NCBI RefSeq assembly: GCF_004354985.1
Contig: NZ_SMSK01000002.1
Location: forward strand, 454,570 to 518,569
Source of the DNA: Segetibacter sp. 3557_3
GTDB lineage: Bacteria > Bacteroidota > Bacteroidia > Chitinophagales > Chitinophagaceae
Length of the DNA: 64,000 bases
Direction of reading: 5' to 3'
Part shown: one piece after another, positions 1 to 9,443 of the stretch
Numbering within the stretch: the stretch's first letter is position 1
How the letters are laid out: every line of letters begins with the position of its first letter
Translations under genes and position numbers: made by a program
The notes under the pieces: model-generated
Database searches by the model: none
What the model saw: only the letters and a program-made list of their open reading frames with translations
Told to the model about the DNA's origin: nothing

Positions 1-127
1 TTTTGGGCAAAAAAAAACTTCAATTTATTTCATTTGCAGAACAATCGGGGCATGATACTGCAGTGTGCGATGCACAATTGCAAAGGCCTGAATGTCGACC
101 ATAATTTAGTTGGTGCGGTTGACTCGT

Positions 128-1324
128 TTACTGCTCGAAAAAAGCAAGGCTTCCACCGACCCACTCTTTGTCTTTATTGTAACGTACGCCGATCATCTTG
201 CCCTTACTAAGCCTTGCAAGGTTGGTGGTTGCTATGGGACGAGGATCGCCTTTTTTCCAGAAGTAAAATATCCTGATTTCTGCTTTCGCCGGCACATCGG
301 GGGTGGGTATCACTTCTGCATAACGTACCTTCTTTTGCAGAATCCAGTTTTCGGGATCTTTTACGTTTTTAATATCGTCCGGTGTAACGTCGATGACAAC
401 ACCCTGACCTGCAAAAGAAAAAAGTGGTTTTAGTACAAAATTTTCCAGGTCGGAGGGAACATCGGCTACCTCGTTGAGGAACTTTGTTTCGGGTACATAG
501 GGATGGTTAATAAAAGGAAGGGTGTATTTGCTTATGCGGTAAAACCAGTTCGGATGTGGTGCCCACTCCACGTCAAGCTCCTCGAGCAGGAGTTTGCCGA
601 AGTCCTGCACCTCCTGTGTTTGTTGCTGTAAGTCGTCGAATATAACCCGGTTATAGATGCGTTTGATTGGAGTTTTCTCACCGTCTTTCATATAAAACAG
701 CTTTTTCCCTTCTTTGATCAGGTCTGTAAGGCTAACCGGCTCTATGCCCAGGTATTTTTGGGTACAATAAAAGTCGATCCTGGTTTTTTGCTGATGAGGG
801 AAAATTTCCAGCAGGATCACATTTTCCGGGGCGTGATCACCGAGAATGATCTCGCTAAGTAGTTGCAGGTAAGTTTCTTTTTTATAGCCGTTCAGGTATG
901 CAGAATACCCCTCAGGAACCGGGAAGTAACGTTCTGTGACTTCAATGTGATGGACCTGGTAAGCAAAAAGTGTAGGAAATCCCTGCATCTCGATTAGCTG
1001 TGGTTCAAGTTCGCCCCTTTCGTTTTCGCAAACGCCAAAGTCGAAGGCTATGAAGGCGCTGTATTCGTTTTCACCAGGTACGAGTACAGAACCAGGTATT
1101 GCACGTTCAGTAAGTTTTTTGAAATCGGGTGCAACTATAATGTCGACAATGCTTTCGCAAGCAGAAATCATTTTTTGCGTAAAAGCGCGGTCACAAAAGA
1201 TTGGCGTTTCCGCAAGTCTAAAATCAATTTTTCCCGGGAAAAGGTTGTCCAGCTCGGCAAGGTAGGCCTCGTATTTAGCTTTCGTAAAACTGCTGTTGAA
1301 TGCCTTTCTTATCGCTGGAACCAT
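128..1324 (-). CDS. ATP-grasp domain protein (candidate amide ligase)
   Basis: A 398-residue soluble protein with no signal peptide. The C-terminal half looks like an ATP-grasp nucleotide-binding fold: a lysine strand with a small glycine-rich loop (FVLKPLFSFAGQG, about residues 294-306), a second strand with lysine (WILQKKVRYAEV), and an acidic/basic strand (KAEIRIFYFW) suited to metal and ATP contacts. ATP-grasp enzymes activate a carboxylate as an acyl-phosphate and couple it to an amine or thiol; the substrate here cannot be read from sequence. The N-terminal 150 residues are not recognised. The same region also encodes a second ATP-grasp enzyme, a GCS2-type ligase, a glutamine amidotransferase and an esterase, which suggests a role in making a peptide-like metabolite. 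The ATG at 1324 is the natural start. The family call is fairly sure, the reaction unknown. Confidence 0.75.
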   Translation of the reverse strand: MVPAIRKAFNSSFTKAKYEAYLAELDNLFPGKIDFRLAETPIFCDRAFTQKMISACESIVDIIVAPDFKKLTERAIPGSVLVPGENEYSAFIAFDFGVCENERGELEPQLIEMQGFPTLFAYQVHHIEVTERYFPVPEGYSAYLNGYKKETYLQLLSEIILGDHAPENVILLEIFPHQQKTRIDFYCTQKYLGIEPVSLTDLIKEGKKLFYMKDGEKTPIKRIYNRVIFDDLQQQTQEVQDFGKLLLEELDVEWAPHPNWFYRISKYTLPFINHPYVPETKFLNEVADVPSDLENFVLKPLFSFAGQGVVIDVTPDDIKNVKDPENWILQKKVRYAEVIPTPDVPAKAEIRIFYFWKKGDPRPIATTNLARLSKGKMIGVRYNKDKEWVGGSLAFFEQ

Positions 1325-1798
1325 AAGTGTTAGTTTAGTGCTTTTTACAAAAAAACATCGGCAATGCCAACCATATTCTTACAGGTTTATACTGCGATGT
1401 AGTAACCACAATATTAATCAAGTATAATTAAAGGCAATAAACTATAGCCTTCTTCGCTAAACTTCTTTTTGGTTGGGTATACAGCAAACACTTTTACCCC
1501 GTTGCACCCCGGCCTTGTTGGTGAGGAGCGATGTTGCCCTTCCGTGTGGTGCTGGTTATCATAATGAGTGGAGTTTATGTAATGCAATCTTCAATTAGTT
1601 GTTGCTTTGATTGTTGCTGTGCATAGGTTTTTGTTTTCCTATGCTGCATAAAGTTATCCGGTACAAGTGTGCGACGCAACGGCAGCCGCATAGCCTTACT
1701 ATAGCCGGGTCCATAAAAAAGGCAGGCAAGCACTTTTAACCCGCAGACGCTTGGCGGAAACGGTATGATTTTTTTATTATATACATAAACTTACTAAC
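1325..1798. other. Intergenic region, no gene recognised
   Basis: This is a 474-base divergent region between the ATP-grasp gene and the small DUF3606-like gene. I see no open frame of useful length, no RNA gene and no convincing hairpin. It must hold the promoters of both genes, but no full TTTG/TAnnTTTG pair with proper spacing was found. Confidence 0.4.
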
Positions 1799-1978
1799 AT
1801 GGCAAAATCATCAAATGGCAGAAGCCAGGACCGCGCAAAAGTTGCCGGCGGGCAGGAACATGAAGTGAATTATGCGAAAGACAAATTAAACACCAGTAAA
1901 GATGCGGTAAAAGGTGCGATTAAAAAGGTAGGTAACAGCCGTAAGAAGGTAGAAGCGGAAGTAAAAAAGGGCAAATAG
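1799..1978 (+). CDS. Small DUF3606-like protein
   Basis: A 59-residue, strongly charged protein. The end reads AIKKVGNSRKKVEAEVKKGK and the middle has a helix-friendly stretch (HEVNYAKDKLNTSKDAVKGA). This matches my memory of the DUF3606 family: small proteins of about 55-65 residues in which a tail of the type AVKKVGNSAxxVRxYL follows a short predicted helix. Family function is not established; these genes often lie near stress-related genes. The ATG at 1799 gives the family's usual length. It converges on the next gene, whose stop lies 18 bases downstream, and no clear terminator separates them. Confidence 0.6.
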   Translation: MAKSSNGRSQDRAKVAGGQEHEVNYAKDKLNTSKDAVKGAIKKVGNSRKKVEAEVKKGK

Positions 1979-1995
1979 CCGCTTTGCGCCGACTG

Positions 1996-2442
1996 CTAGC
2001 GTGCCCGGTATTTGCCTGCCCCGCCCGTGTTCTGGATTAATTGTCCGGTCGCAGGTGGTTGAGCCGGTTTAGAAACTGGGTTTTCTCCTTCTTGTCGCAG
2101 CAGGAGTTCCCCGGTAAGGTCGTAATAGAGGTTTTGTAACTGGTGGATATTTAAGATGTGCTTCAACCTGATCTCCTGGTTAAGTACCAGCAGCAGTGCA
2201 TTGGTCCTGGTCCGGTGAAAGTCGAAACAGAAGTTATTGCAAATTTTTTGCAGCATCCTGTTCTGACTTTCGCCTGCAGGACTAAAATTTAAACGGACAA
2301 GTCGCTGTGGTGTTATGGAAAGCGGGCGGAGTTCCGGTAAAATAGCCTGGATGTTTGCCAGGTCCCGCTCTGTAATCTGCAGTACCGCGTTGTTCCGGGC
2401 GAAATAGTTAGAAGCCCTGACTTCGATAATGTCTGTTTCCAT
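1996..2442 (-). CDS. Hypothetical protein (148 aa)
   Basis: I do not recognise this protein. It is 148 residues, without signal peptide or membrane helix. The first 110 residues look folded, with alternating hydrophobic and charged residues and several aromatic-rich segments (NNFCFDFHRTRT; HILNIHQLQNLYYDL). The last 30 residues are rich in Pro, Gly and Gln and are probably a disordered tail. It lies 61 bases downstream of the glutamine amidotransferase on the same strand, so it may be co-transcribed with it. No catalytic motif can be named. Confidence 0.5.
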   Translation of the reverse strand: METDIIEVRASNYFARNNAVLQITERDLANIQAILPELRPLSITPQRLVRLNFSPAGESQNRMLQKICNNFCFDFHRTRTNALLLVLNQEIRLKHILNIHQLQNLYYDLTGELLLRQEGENPVSKPAQPPATGQLIQNTGGAGKYRAR

Positions 2443-2503
2443 ACCACTAAATTACTAAAAGATTTAGCAATTTACCAAGAGCATAACAACAAAGATTTCC
2501 TGG

Positions 2504-3361
2504 TTAAGCTACTGCGGGAACAGTTTGATTTTCAAAGGCAAGAACGGCCTGGTTGAGAAAATTTGGCAGAATGTGGCTGTAGGTAGACAAGATTTTGCCC
2601 GGATCATTCAATTGTTCAACCATGCTGGCCCACTTGGCTTCTCCATGGTTTTCGATCACCATTTTCTTTTTATCGTCACGCTGAAGATACATGCTCATAC
2701 CTTTTGCATCTGCCTCAGGGTGAAATTGTGTGCCGACAAAATAATCATTAAAGCGAACAGCCATTACAGCGCGCTCATATGGAACGTGCATCCTTTCTTT
2801 TTCGATTGCCAGCAGGGTAGCCCCCATTTCGTTGATGCGTTGCAGATCCGGTGAGATGAGCTGGTAGTCGCGGCTATCCACCGCATAAAAGGGATCTTTC
2901 AAACCCCCGAATATGTCTTCTTCGTGATTGTCGAGCCGGTGAATGGGGAATACGCCAAATGAGGTAGACTTTCTCTTGCAAACTGTTCCGATCTTATAAT
3001 GCCTGCTGACGAGCTGGAAACTGTGACAAATAAAGAAAACGTGTTTTTTAGGAAAGTTATCGCTGGTATTCCAATCCTCAATTTGATGCAGCCAGTCGAA
3101 AAAGCTGTTCTCCCATGCTGTGCCCTCGCTTTCAAGCGGAGAGCCAGGCCCACCTGATGATATGTAAACGTCAAACTCAGTTCCGGGAAGTTCTTCTTTT
3201 AACCGCACCTCGAATTCCTGCATATTCAGGTTATAATTATGCTGTGCGGCCCATTGTGTAACAATATCCTTGATACAACGCATACCCTGGTTGTCAAAAC
3301 CTGCGTTCATATCGAGAACAGCTACGTTTATACTTCTTGATTCATTCCAACTCATGTGCAA
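2504..3361 (-). CDS. Class I glutamine amidotransferase
   Basis: A 285-residue stand-alone glutaminase domain. The catalytic triad is visible: Cys112 in the nucleophile elbow (FFICHSFQ), and His214 and Glu216 in GTQFHPEAD. An oxyanion-type strand, SSGGPGSP, lies near residues 68-75. Such domains release ammonia from glutamine and pass it to a partner enzyme; the elbow reads CHSFQ where GMP synthase-like members have CxGxQ. No synthetase domain is fused, so the acceptor must be another protein. Nearby ATP-grasp and GCS2-type ligases are the obvious candidates, but that link is inference. Translation may start at Met1 or Met3. There is a 61-base gap to the downstream hypothetical gene on the same strand. 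Confidence 0.85.
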   Translation of the reverse strand: MHMSWNESRSINVAVLDMNAGFDNQGMRCIKDIVTQWAAQHNYNLNMQEFEVRLKEELPGTEFDVYISSGGPGSPLESEGTAWENSFFDWLHQIEDWNTSDNFPKKHVFFICHSFQLVSRHYKIGTVCKRKSTSFGVFPIHRLDNHEEDIFGGLKDPFYAVDSRDYQLISPDLQRINEMGATLLAIEKERMHVPYERAVMAVRFNDYFVGTQFHPEADAKGMSMYLQRDDKKKMVIENHGEAKWASMVEQLNDPGKILSTYSHILPNFLNQAVLAFENQTVPAVA

Positions 3362-3880
3362 ACATACAATTTTTTAAAAAGTGGGGATTTCAGCCCGGTT
3401 GTTATTGGCCCGTTGTACAGTCATACACCTATACGTGCCGGAATTCCGGGCATGTCTCCCCGTTATAGATGCGACAACAAACGGTAATAGTTTGATGCGA
3501 ATTGTATGCCACGGAATAGTAGGGCAGATGGGGTGTTAAAAGCATTGCTATGGAGCAACCCTACTTTAAGTTAAAGTTTGTGCGTTAATTTCAGAGGCGG
3601 CGGAAGGATGCTGTCGCCGCGAGTTGGATTGCTGGTAAAACGTGCCCTGGCCAGGGCAAGGACTTCAACCGTACATGATGGGTAGAAGATCCGGTACATT
3701 CAGATCCAGGTGGGGCTTGTTAAAGCAGGGCGCTCCGAACAAGCTCCGGGAACCCGGCTGAAACTACATTAACCCACATCTGTTTAGGCGTCGTGTGCCA
3801 ACCGGAAGGGAACTGCACGCTTGTACTTCCGGGGTGCTAAGATGCTAAACGCAATTGGGCCGCACCTAAACTGTGAAGAT
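3362..3880. other. Intergenic region, nothing recognised
   Basis: These 519 bases lie between two minus-strand genes. I found no convincing reading frame. An imperfect inverted repeat near 3714-3751 (GGGGCTTGTT against AACAAGCTCC) could form a hairpin but has no T-run, so I do not call it a terminator. The region presumably holds the promoter of the amidotransferase gene. Confidence 0.35.
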
Positions 3881-4876
3881 TTACAACTGGTCTAAAAAGG
3901 TATTAATTTCTGATTTGGTTTTTTTCTCCGGTTCAAGACGAAGCAATGCGTCGGCAGAAACGTTTAACTGTTTGGCGCCGTAATAAAGCTGGTCGCCGAT
4001 GATCCCTAGAGCAACCAGGCTGACATTACTGCCGATAGGAAGTGCCGGTGCAAAAAATGTTCGGCTCAGGTAATCTGCATCGAGCCGGACAACAATGCGC
4101 TGGTCCCGGAGTATGGCATATACACTGGTGTTGGTGTTGGTAAAATTAGGAGGGAGGATGGCATTGACCCTGGTGCGTGGTTTGGAGGTATCCACAAAAT
4201 AGTCGCAATTAACCCAGGCAAACCTTGCGGAGATCATTTCGTAACCACGGAATACACCACCCATTGAGTCCTGACGCTGAAAGGTTGCAACCCTTGAGCT
4301 ATCCGCTGCGGGTACCCAGGTAAAGCCGCTGTTTGTTCCGGGTGGGGTACTGCCGGCATTTTGCTCGCCGTAAAATACGCGCATTAGTGGGTTGGTGTTT
4401 GGCTCACGGAACCTGATCATTATACTCTTGCCAGCTGCTAACCCAAGTTCCTGGCCTTCCTTAGAAGCCTTTATGTGAACGGCACCACCTGACTCCAGCA
4501 ACCGGTGGAAGCTGGTGGTCGGCCGGGCAAAACGTACCATGTCGCCCTTTGTTTTAAGGTAAATTACCTCCAGGTTTACGGCGCCTGTAGCGAGCGTTCC
4601 ATTTGGGTATGCAAAAGCCGAAGGGGGAAATATCATCTCAAGGTCGCGGGGAAAGCTAATCATCCCCCCGGCAACAGCGTTTACGCTACCATTATTTGCT
4701 GCCTGGTCCAGGCTTTTCTCAAGCTTGTGTACCGCGGCAGCTGCTCCGGGTTCCGCCACCCAAACAGTATCGTTTAATGGATTGCTTCCATATGGATAGA
4801 AAGAGTCAGAAGTTTCTTTCGCGCAACTGTAAGCCATGGTAATTAAAACCAGGCAGAGTAATCTGTTCATCGTCAT
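3881..4876 (-). CDS. Predicted lipoprotein, last gene of the ECF sigma unit
   Basis: A 331-residue protein that begins with a short signal sequence ending in a lipobox-like AYSC (Cys about residue 18), so it is probably a lipoprotein held in the outer membrane or periplasm. The rest is beta-rich, with several SIMIRFREP-type strands and a repeated pattern resembling secreted carbohydrate- or surface-associated proteins; no catalytic domain is recognised. It starts 16 bases downstream of the barrel protein and so forms a tight unit with it and the sigma factor. I infer that it is part of, or a target of, that envelope-sensing system. Confidence 0.6.
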   Translation of the reverse strand: MTMNRLLCLVLITMAYSCAKETSDSFYPYGSNPLNDTVWVAEPGAAAAVHKLEKSLDQAANNGSVNAVAGGMISFPRDLEMIFPPSAFAYPNGTLATGAVNLEVIYLKTKGDMVRFARPTTSFHRLLESGGAVHIKASKEGQELGLAAGKSIMIRFREPNTNPLMRVFYGEQNAGSTPPGTNSGFTWVPAADSSRVATFQRQDSMGGVFRGYEMISARFAWVNCDYFVDTSKPRTRVNAILPPNFTNTNTSVYAILRDQRIVVRLDADYLSRTFFAPALPIGSNVSLVALGIIGDQLYYGAKQLNVSADALLRLEPEKKTKSEINTFLDQL

Positions 4877-4892
4877 TTTAATTTAAATGTCA

Positions 4893-6332
4893 TTACCGGA
4901 AGTATCGTGAAGAGCCTGGCAGCCGGTAGCGTATGCCAAGGCTTAGACCTGCGACCTGGAATTTCTGGGTAAAAGGATTTTGGGCAGTGGTCATCTGCGA
5001 GAAGTTGTACCTGAACCAGGGTTCTGCAAAAATTTGCAGGTTGTTGGAAATGCCTTTCATTATGCTTACACCTGCGTACAGGCCAACTCCGAGATTTCTT
5101 TTAAAGACCTGCCCACCCGGGGCTTTGTTTATTGGCACTGCGTTATAGCCGGTGTCGAGCATTTGTCCCGTTTGCCACGATGATAAGTTCAGCAGCACAC
5201 CCGCATTAAGTGCTACCCTCAGGCGGTCGCTTCCCCATTCGTAGCCTACGATCAATGGCAGGTCGATACTACGGTATTTGTTCATGGACGAAGTAACCAG
5301 GTAGCCGATTTGTTCAACCGTACTCGTGTCGCGAACCAATAGGGTATCTCCAGGCGATCGTATGATGCTTCGGATCGTGATCACCGTCGTTTGCCGGCGC
5401 TCGTTCTCTCGTCGGAAGAGGAACTTTTCGTTGATCTGCGCATATTGCAGACCTGTTTTTAGAACCATGTTCTTTCCAAATGGCTTGACCAAACGAAAAC
5501 CGGCTGTGAAAGCATAACTAAAGTTTTCACTGCTGTCTTTTCGGGCCAGGTAATCCGCGGTCATGTTAGGTGCAACAACAGATTTCCTGGCATAGTCGGG
5601 AGAACCATACACCTCCAGGAACATGGGGTGGTTGCGGTGCCTGTTGCTGGTTGGGCAGTCGACAGAACAAGCAATGGCAAATTGTTTTAGCGACCCGGGG
5701 AGAGTTCGGTTTGCCTGCTTAAAATCCCTGCGGTTATCAGTAATGACGGCCTCACCCCTAAGCAAAGCAATCTTTTCTGAGCGCAGTTGATCAACCGCTT
5801 TCTCCTGATTTCCGGCATTGAGCATACGGTTTTTACCCCCGTTTAGCCGTATGCCACTGGTGTATGCTGGTTTGTTGGTTTTTTGTAGTGACGTGAGCTG
5901 GACAACTTTTGAATGATTGTCTACTTTATTGTTCAATCCGCCTGGTGTCTTTTTGCTGGCTGCTAATGGCGCTTCGACAGCCTGGTTTAACACTGGTTTT
6001 AATGTTGCTGAGCCGTTAGCATTTGCAGTTGTTGTTTCGGCTGTCGAGGGATTGCGTTTGCCGTTCGGCCGTTGATTTGTTTGAGGTACTGGTATATGGT
6101 GTTTGCTATGATTGGCCGGAATGACTTGCCTGTTTTTTGTTGATTTCGTGAAGATGACCAGACCGGTAGTTATGGCGATCAGCAATAAGGCTCCGCCAGC
6201 TTTCCACCACCAGCCAAATCGCGGTGCTGCACTTTTTTGCGCATGTATCCGGTTCCACATATCCCCCGGAACTGCCGACGAGTGGTCGTGTAACTTATCG
6301 TGGACCCATTTATCAAAGTTGTTGTCGGTCAT
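4893..6332 (-). CDS. Membrane-anchored outer-membrane-barrel-like protein paired with the sigma factor
   Basis: A 479-residue protein with a short cytoplasmic head (residues 1-40, including WNRIHAQK), one membrane helix (about 41-61, GGALLLIAITTGLVIF), a long polar low-complexity linker (about 65-215), and a C-terminal domain of about 250 residues that reads as beta strands of an outer-membrane porin-like barrel (for example GLQYAQINEKFLFRR, GVGLYAGVSIMKG, LGIRYRLP). This layout is common in Bacteroidota beside ECF sigma factors. The head and helix are placed like an anti-sigma factor, but I see no ZAS or FecR signature, so that role is inference. Its start overlaps the stop of the sigma gene by one base, showing translational coupling. 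Confidence 0.65.
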   Translation of the reverse strand: MTDNNFDKWVHDKLHDHSSAVPGDMWNRIHAQKSAAPRFGWWWKAGGALLLIAITTGLVIFTKSTKNRQVIPANHSKHHIPVPQTNQRPNGKRNPSTAETTTANANGSATLKPVLNQAVEAPLAASKKTPGGLNNKVDNHSKVVQLTSLQKTNKPAYTSGIRLNGGKNRMLNAGNQEKAVDQLRSEKIALLRGEAVITDNRRDFKQANRTLPGSLKQFAIACSVDCPTSNRHRNHPMFLEVYGSPDYARKSVVAPNMTADYLARKDSSENFSYAFTAGFRLVKPFGKNMVLKTGLQYAQINEKFLFRRENERRQTTVITIRSIIRSPGDTLLVRDTSTVEQIGYLVTSSMNKYRSIDLPLIVGYEWGSDRLRVALNAGVLLNLSSWQTGQMLDTGYNAVPINKAPGGQVFKRNLGVGLYAGVSIMKGISNNLQIFAEPWFRYNFSQMTTAQNPFTQKFQVAGLSLGIRYRLPGSSRYFR

Positions 6333-6868
6333 TAAACGGCGATTTTTTGTAGTTCAAAAACCTGGTTTTGCAACATCTTGCGAGCTTTAACCAACTGGCT
6401 CCTGCTGGTTCCCGGTTGTATATTGAGCATCGTGGCAATTTCTTCATGAGTAAATCCTTCGATTACACTCAGGTTGAAAACAAGCCTGTAGCCTTCGGGC
6501 AATTGGTTAATAAGTTTCATCAGGTCTTCTTCGCCCAGGTTTGAATAAGCAAATGGCTCAAGGTGTTCGGCCACATGTGTGCGGTCGTTTATTTCCTGGA
6601 AGTTGATCTTTTTCTTCTTGACGCTTTTTAGCGCATTGTTAACTACGATCCGCCGGATCCATCCTTCAAATGACCCTTCAAATTTAAACTGGTGTATATA
6701 GCGGAACACTTTAATAAATGACTCCTGCAACAGGTCCTCGGCTTCCATGCTGTCCTTAGCATAGCGCAGGCAAACCGTCATCATTTTGCCCGCATAGTGC
6801 TCAAAAAGCTTCCGCTGGCAGTTAACGTCGTGCTTAAGACATCCCCGGATGATTTCGAATTCGTTCAA
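6332..6868 (-). CDS. ECF-family RNA polymerase sigma factor
   Basis: A 178-residue protein with the two domains expected of an extracytoplasmic-function sigma factor. Region 2 is visible as AKDSMEAEDLLQESFIKVF followed by FEGSFEGWIRRIVVNNAL, the -10 recognition and core-binding helices. Region 4 is LPEGYRLVFNLSVIEGFTH followed by the helix-turn-helix EEIATMLNIQPGTSRSQ. Length is typical. It directs RNA polymerase to a small regulon, usually under control of a membrane partner. The downstream gene (membrane anchor plus barrel) and the lipoprotein after it are its likely operon partners. A terminator at 6973-7006 separates this unit from the upstream ligase gene. Confidence 0.92.
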   Translation of the reverse strand: MNEFEIIRGCLKHDVNCQRKLFEHYAGKMMTVCLRYAKDSMEAEDLLQESFIKVFRYIHQFKFEGSFEGWIRRIVVNNALKSVKKKKINFQEINDRTHVAEHLEPFAYSNLGEEDLMKLINQLPEGYRLVFNLSVIEGFTHEEIATMLNIQPGTSRSQLVKARKMLQNQVFELQKIAV

Positions 6869-6972
6869 AGTTTTACATACGTTTTCGATGGTTCACACAC
6901 AGATAGGTGCAGCCGATGAAATGCTGCCTGATAAAATAAGAATTTTCAGCAGAAAGCTTGCGGTATGTACAT

Positions 6973-7006
6973 AAAAAAGCCCCGAAACACATTTGGCGGC
7001 CGGGGC
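6973..7006 (-). terminator. Rho-independent terminator after the GCS2-type ligase gene
   Basis: Read on the minus strand, GCCCCG pairs with CGGGGC across a 16-base loop and is followed by TTTTTT. It lies 33 bases past the ligase stop codon and upstream of the sigma factor start, so it ends the ligase mRNA and makes the sigma unit independent. Confidence 0.75.
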
Positions 7007-7038
7007 GTTGGATATTCTCGAGTTCGAAATCGTTGTAC

Positions 7039-8148
7039 TTACACTCTCAGAAAGCTATCATGGATGTAGTCCATAACGCTTACAAGACTTTTTGTTTCGT
7101 TATAAACCGCCAGTTGCCTGTCGGCACCTGTACCATTTTCGATCATTCTGTTTACGTAATTTACAGCAGAGCGGCTACCAAGTTGATCCACCACGTCGTC
7201 AACAAAGTCGAGCAATTCATAAATGAGGACCCGGGTATTTACTTCGGACTCTTTTCCAAAGTCGATCATGGTACCATCGATACCATACCTGCCGGCGCGC
7301 CATTTATTTTCCATGATCAGCCTGCGGTGGTACATCATGAAGTTCAGGTTCTGCATCCGCAGCTTGTACAACTTGGCACAGATCGCCTGAAACAGGGCTG
7401 CAATGGCTATGGTTTCATCGATTGTCATCGGCACGTCGCAAATCCTGAACTCCACTGTGTTGAAGAAAGGATGGACCCTGAGGTCCCACCATATCTTCTT
7501 GGCATTGTCGATGCAGTTTGTTTTAACCAGCAGCTTTATATAATTGTCGTAGTCTTCAATGCTTTCAAAGTGATCGGGAATGCCGGTACGCGGAAACTTG
7601 TCGAAGACTTTAGTCCGGAAGGATTTATAACCGGTCAAACGCCCTTCCCAGAAAGGAGAGTTGGTGCTGAGTGCATAAACGTGTGGGAGAAAGTACCTGG
7701 CCGAATTTGCGATATGAATGGCCATCTCGCGTGTTTCCATGCCCACGTGTACGTGTAAGCCAAAGATCAGGTTGCTGCGCGCGGCTTCCTGCAATTCGTT
7801 AACGATATCTGCATAACGTGCATGGTCGGTAATCAGCTGACTTTCCCAATGGCTAAATGGATGGGTTCCCGCGGCGCCAACCCACAAACCCAGGTCGCCG
7901 GCAATCTTGGAAATGGTGTGGCGCAGTACAGAAACGTCTTTATACGCTTCTTCAATGTTTTCACAGATATCCGTACCCACCTCAACAACGGCCTGGTGCA
8001 TCTCTGCTTTTACTTTATCCTTGATCACCTTCTGACCCTCGGTAACAATCTTCTGCTCATGACTTTTTAGTTCACGGGTGGTCGGGTCTATGACCATATA
8101 TTCTTCTTCAACACCTAATGTAAAATGCTTGAAACTGATATTGCCCAT
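7039..8148 (-). CDS. GCS2-type carboxylate-amine ligase (YbdK/glutamate-cysteine ligase superfamily)
   Basis: A 369-residue soluble enzyme, close to the usual 370 of the YbdK-like family. The N-terminal signature LGVEEEYMVID (residues 11-21) supplies the metal/ATP-binding acidic residues of the glutamate-cysteine ligase type 2 fold. Further conserved-looking blocks include FGLHVHVGM and HPFFNTVEFRICDVPMTI. These enzymes join a carboxylate to an amine using ATP; the E. coli member has weak glutamate-cysteine ligase activity, and the substrate here is unknown. The gene ends at a good terminator and starts 104 bases after an ATP-grasp ligase gene on the same strand, so the two are probably one operon. 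The family is sure, the substrate is not. Confidence 0.88.
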   Translation of the reverse strand: MGNISFKHFTLGVEEEYMVIDPTTRELKSHEQKIVTEGQKVIKDKVKAEMHQAVVEVGTDICENIEEAYKDVSVLRHTISKIAGDLGLWVGAAGTHPFSHWESQLITDHARYADIVNELQEAARSNLIFGLHVHVGMETREMAIHIANSARYFLPHVYALSTNSPFWEGRLTGYKSFRTKVFDKFPRTGIPDHFESIEDYDNYIKLLVKTNCIDNAKKIWWDLRVHPFFNTVEFRICDVPMTIDETIAIAALFQAICAKLYKLRMQNLNFMMYHRRLIMENKWRAGRYGIDGTMIDFGKESEVNTRVLIYELLDFVDDVVDQLGSRSAVNYVNRMIENGTGADRQLAVYNETKSLVSVMDYIHDSFLRV

Positions 8149-8252
8149 ATTATAAGTAGTTTGTTGAGCCCTTAAGGCTTTGCGCGAAGCACCGCTGGGT
8201 TGATGGTAAAGTAAATACTGCTGTACTCTTGATCGACTGGCTTTACGTTGAG

Positions 8253-9206
8253 CTAGTACAACGGCTGACCACTGGTACTGCGTTTTACATATTCGCCCCA
8301 GGTAAGGTTGTCTGCGCCGGATTTGTTTTCCTGTGCTTTTTCAATCGCATAATTTGCTGAGGTTTCAACAACCCAGTCGAAGTTTTCCTGGCCGACACTT
8401 GTTCTTTCCGCATCGGGTGCCGGGTTGCAAAAGTCAATTGCATATGGTACACCATCACGCCATGCCAGTTCAACCGTATTAAAGTCGTATCCAAGATAGG
8501 TGCAAATTCTTACGACAATATCTTCCATAAGCTTAAGCTTGGACTCATCAGGCTGGAAGTCGGCAGCGTAGCGAAGGTGGTGGGGGTTCCGTGGCTCATA
8601 ACTCATGATCCGCACGTGTTTCGTTCCTATGCAATAACACCGGTAGTACTCAGTAAACACAATTTCTTCCTGCAGCATCATTACCAACTGGCCGGTCTCG
8701 GCATGCTTATCAAAAAAGTCATCTATACTTTCCAGCTTATAAACATTCTTCCATCCTCCGCCTGCAAATGGTTTCATGTAGGCAGGAAATCCCACGTACT
8801 TAAAAATGCCTTCCCAGTCAAGGGGGTATGCAAGGTTGCTGAATGAACCGTCACTTGTATCATCTGGTAAATCCCTTGAAGGTAGAATTACGGTTTTTGG
8901 AACCGGAACGTCAATTTTTGTTGCCAGGCAATTGTTGAAAAACTTTTCATCGGCACTCCACCAGAAAGGGTTATTGATTACAGTTGTTCCGGTAAGCGCC
9001 GCATTTTTGAGATAAGCACGGTAGAATGGCACGTCCTGGCTGATGCGGTCGAATATAACAGCATATTCGGTGGGTTCGCCTTGCATCACCTTGTCGATTT
9101 TAACAGCTTCGGCAGTAATGCCATCTACTTGTTTACTGTTCACCCTGTCAATAAAAGCTTCCGGGAAACTTCTTTCTTTGCCAAACAGCATTCCGATTTT
9201 TTTCAT
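8253..9206 (-). CDS. RimK-like ATP-grasp ligase
   Basis: A 317-residue enzyme with the ATP-grasp layout: an N-terminal Rossmann-like segment (MKKIGMLFGKERSFPEAF), a phosphate-binding strand and loop (YMKPFAGGGW, about residues 148-157), a strand with glutamate for the adenine/ribose (MMLQEEIVF), and the metal-binding pair in NTVELAWRDGVPYAIDFCNP (Glu and Asn). It should form an amide bond through an acyl-phosphate. It is the first gene of a probable operon with the GCS2-type ligase. A divergent esterase gene starts 237 bases away, and that shared region should carry both promoters. It may work with the amidotransferase and the other ATP-grasp protein of the region. Confidence 0.85.
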   Translation of the reverse strand: MKKIGMLFGKERSFPEAFIDRVNSKQVDGITAEAVKIDKVMQGEPTEYAVIFDRISQDVPFYRAYLKNAALTGTTVINNPFWWSADEKFFNNCLATKIDVPVPKTVILPSRDLPDDTSDGSFSNLAYPLDWEGIFKYVGFPAYMKPFAGGGWKNVYKLESIDDFFDKHAETGQLVMMLQEEIVFTEYYRCYCIGTKHVRIMSYEPRNPHHLRYAADFQPDESKLKLMEDIVVRICTYLGYDFNTVELAWRDGVPYAIDFCNPAPDAERTSVGQENFDWVVETSANYAIEKAQENKSGADNLTWGEYVKRSTSGQPLY

Positions 9207-9443
9207 AAATGGTTGGTTTTGGTTTGTAATGTCTTGCCTCGATGCGACTTAAAAACACCCATAATAATCATTCCAAGTCAGGCACTTGAAAGCTGAACAG
9301 TTTAAAGGAGAAGGATATAGGAAGTTTATTCTGGAAGGTCTGAGTAACCCTCCCAATATACCAAAGTATTTTTCACTGAACTCACATAGCATTAAAAATG
9401 TTTGTTGCCATACCCTTTTGGCTAATTCGCTATTTTTGAACAT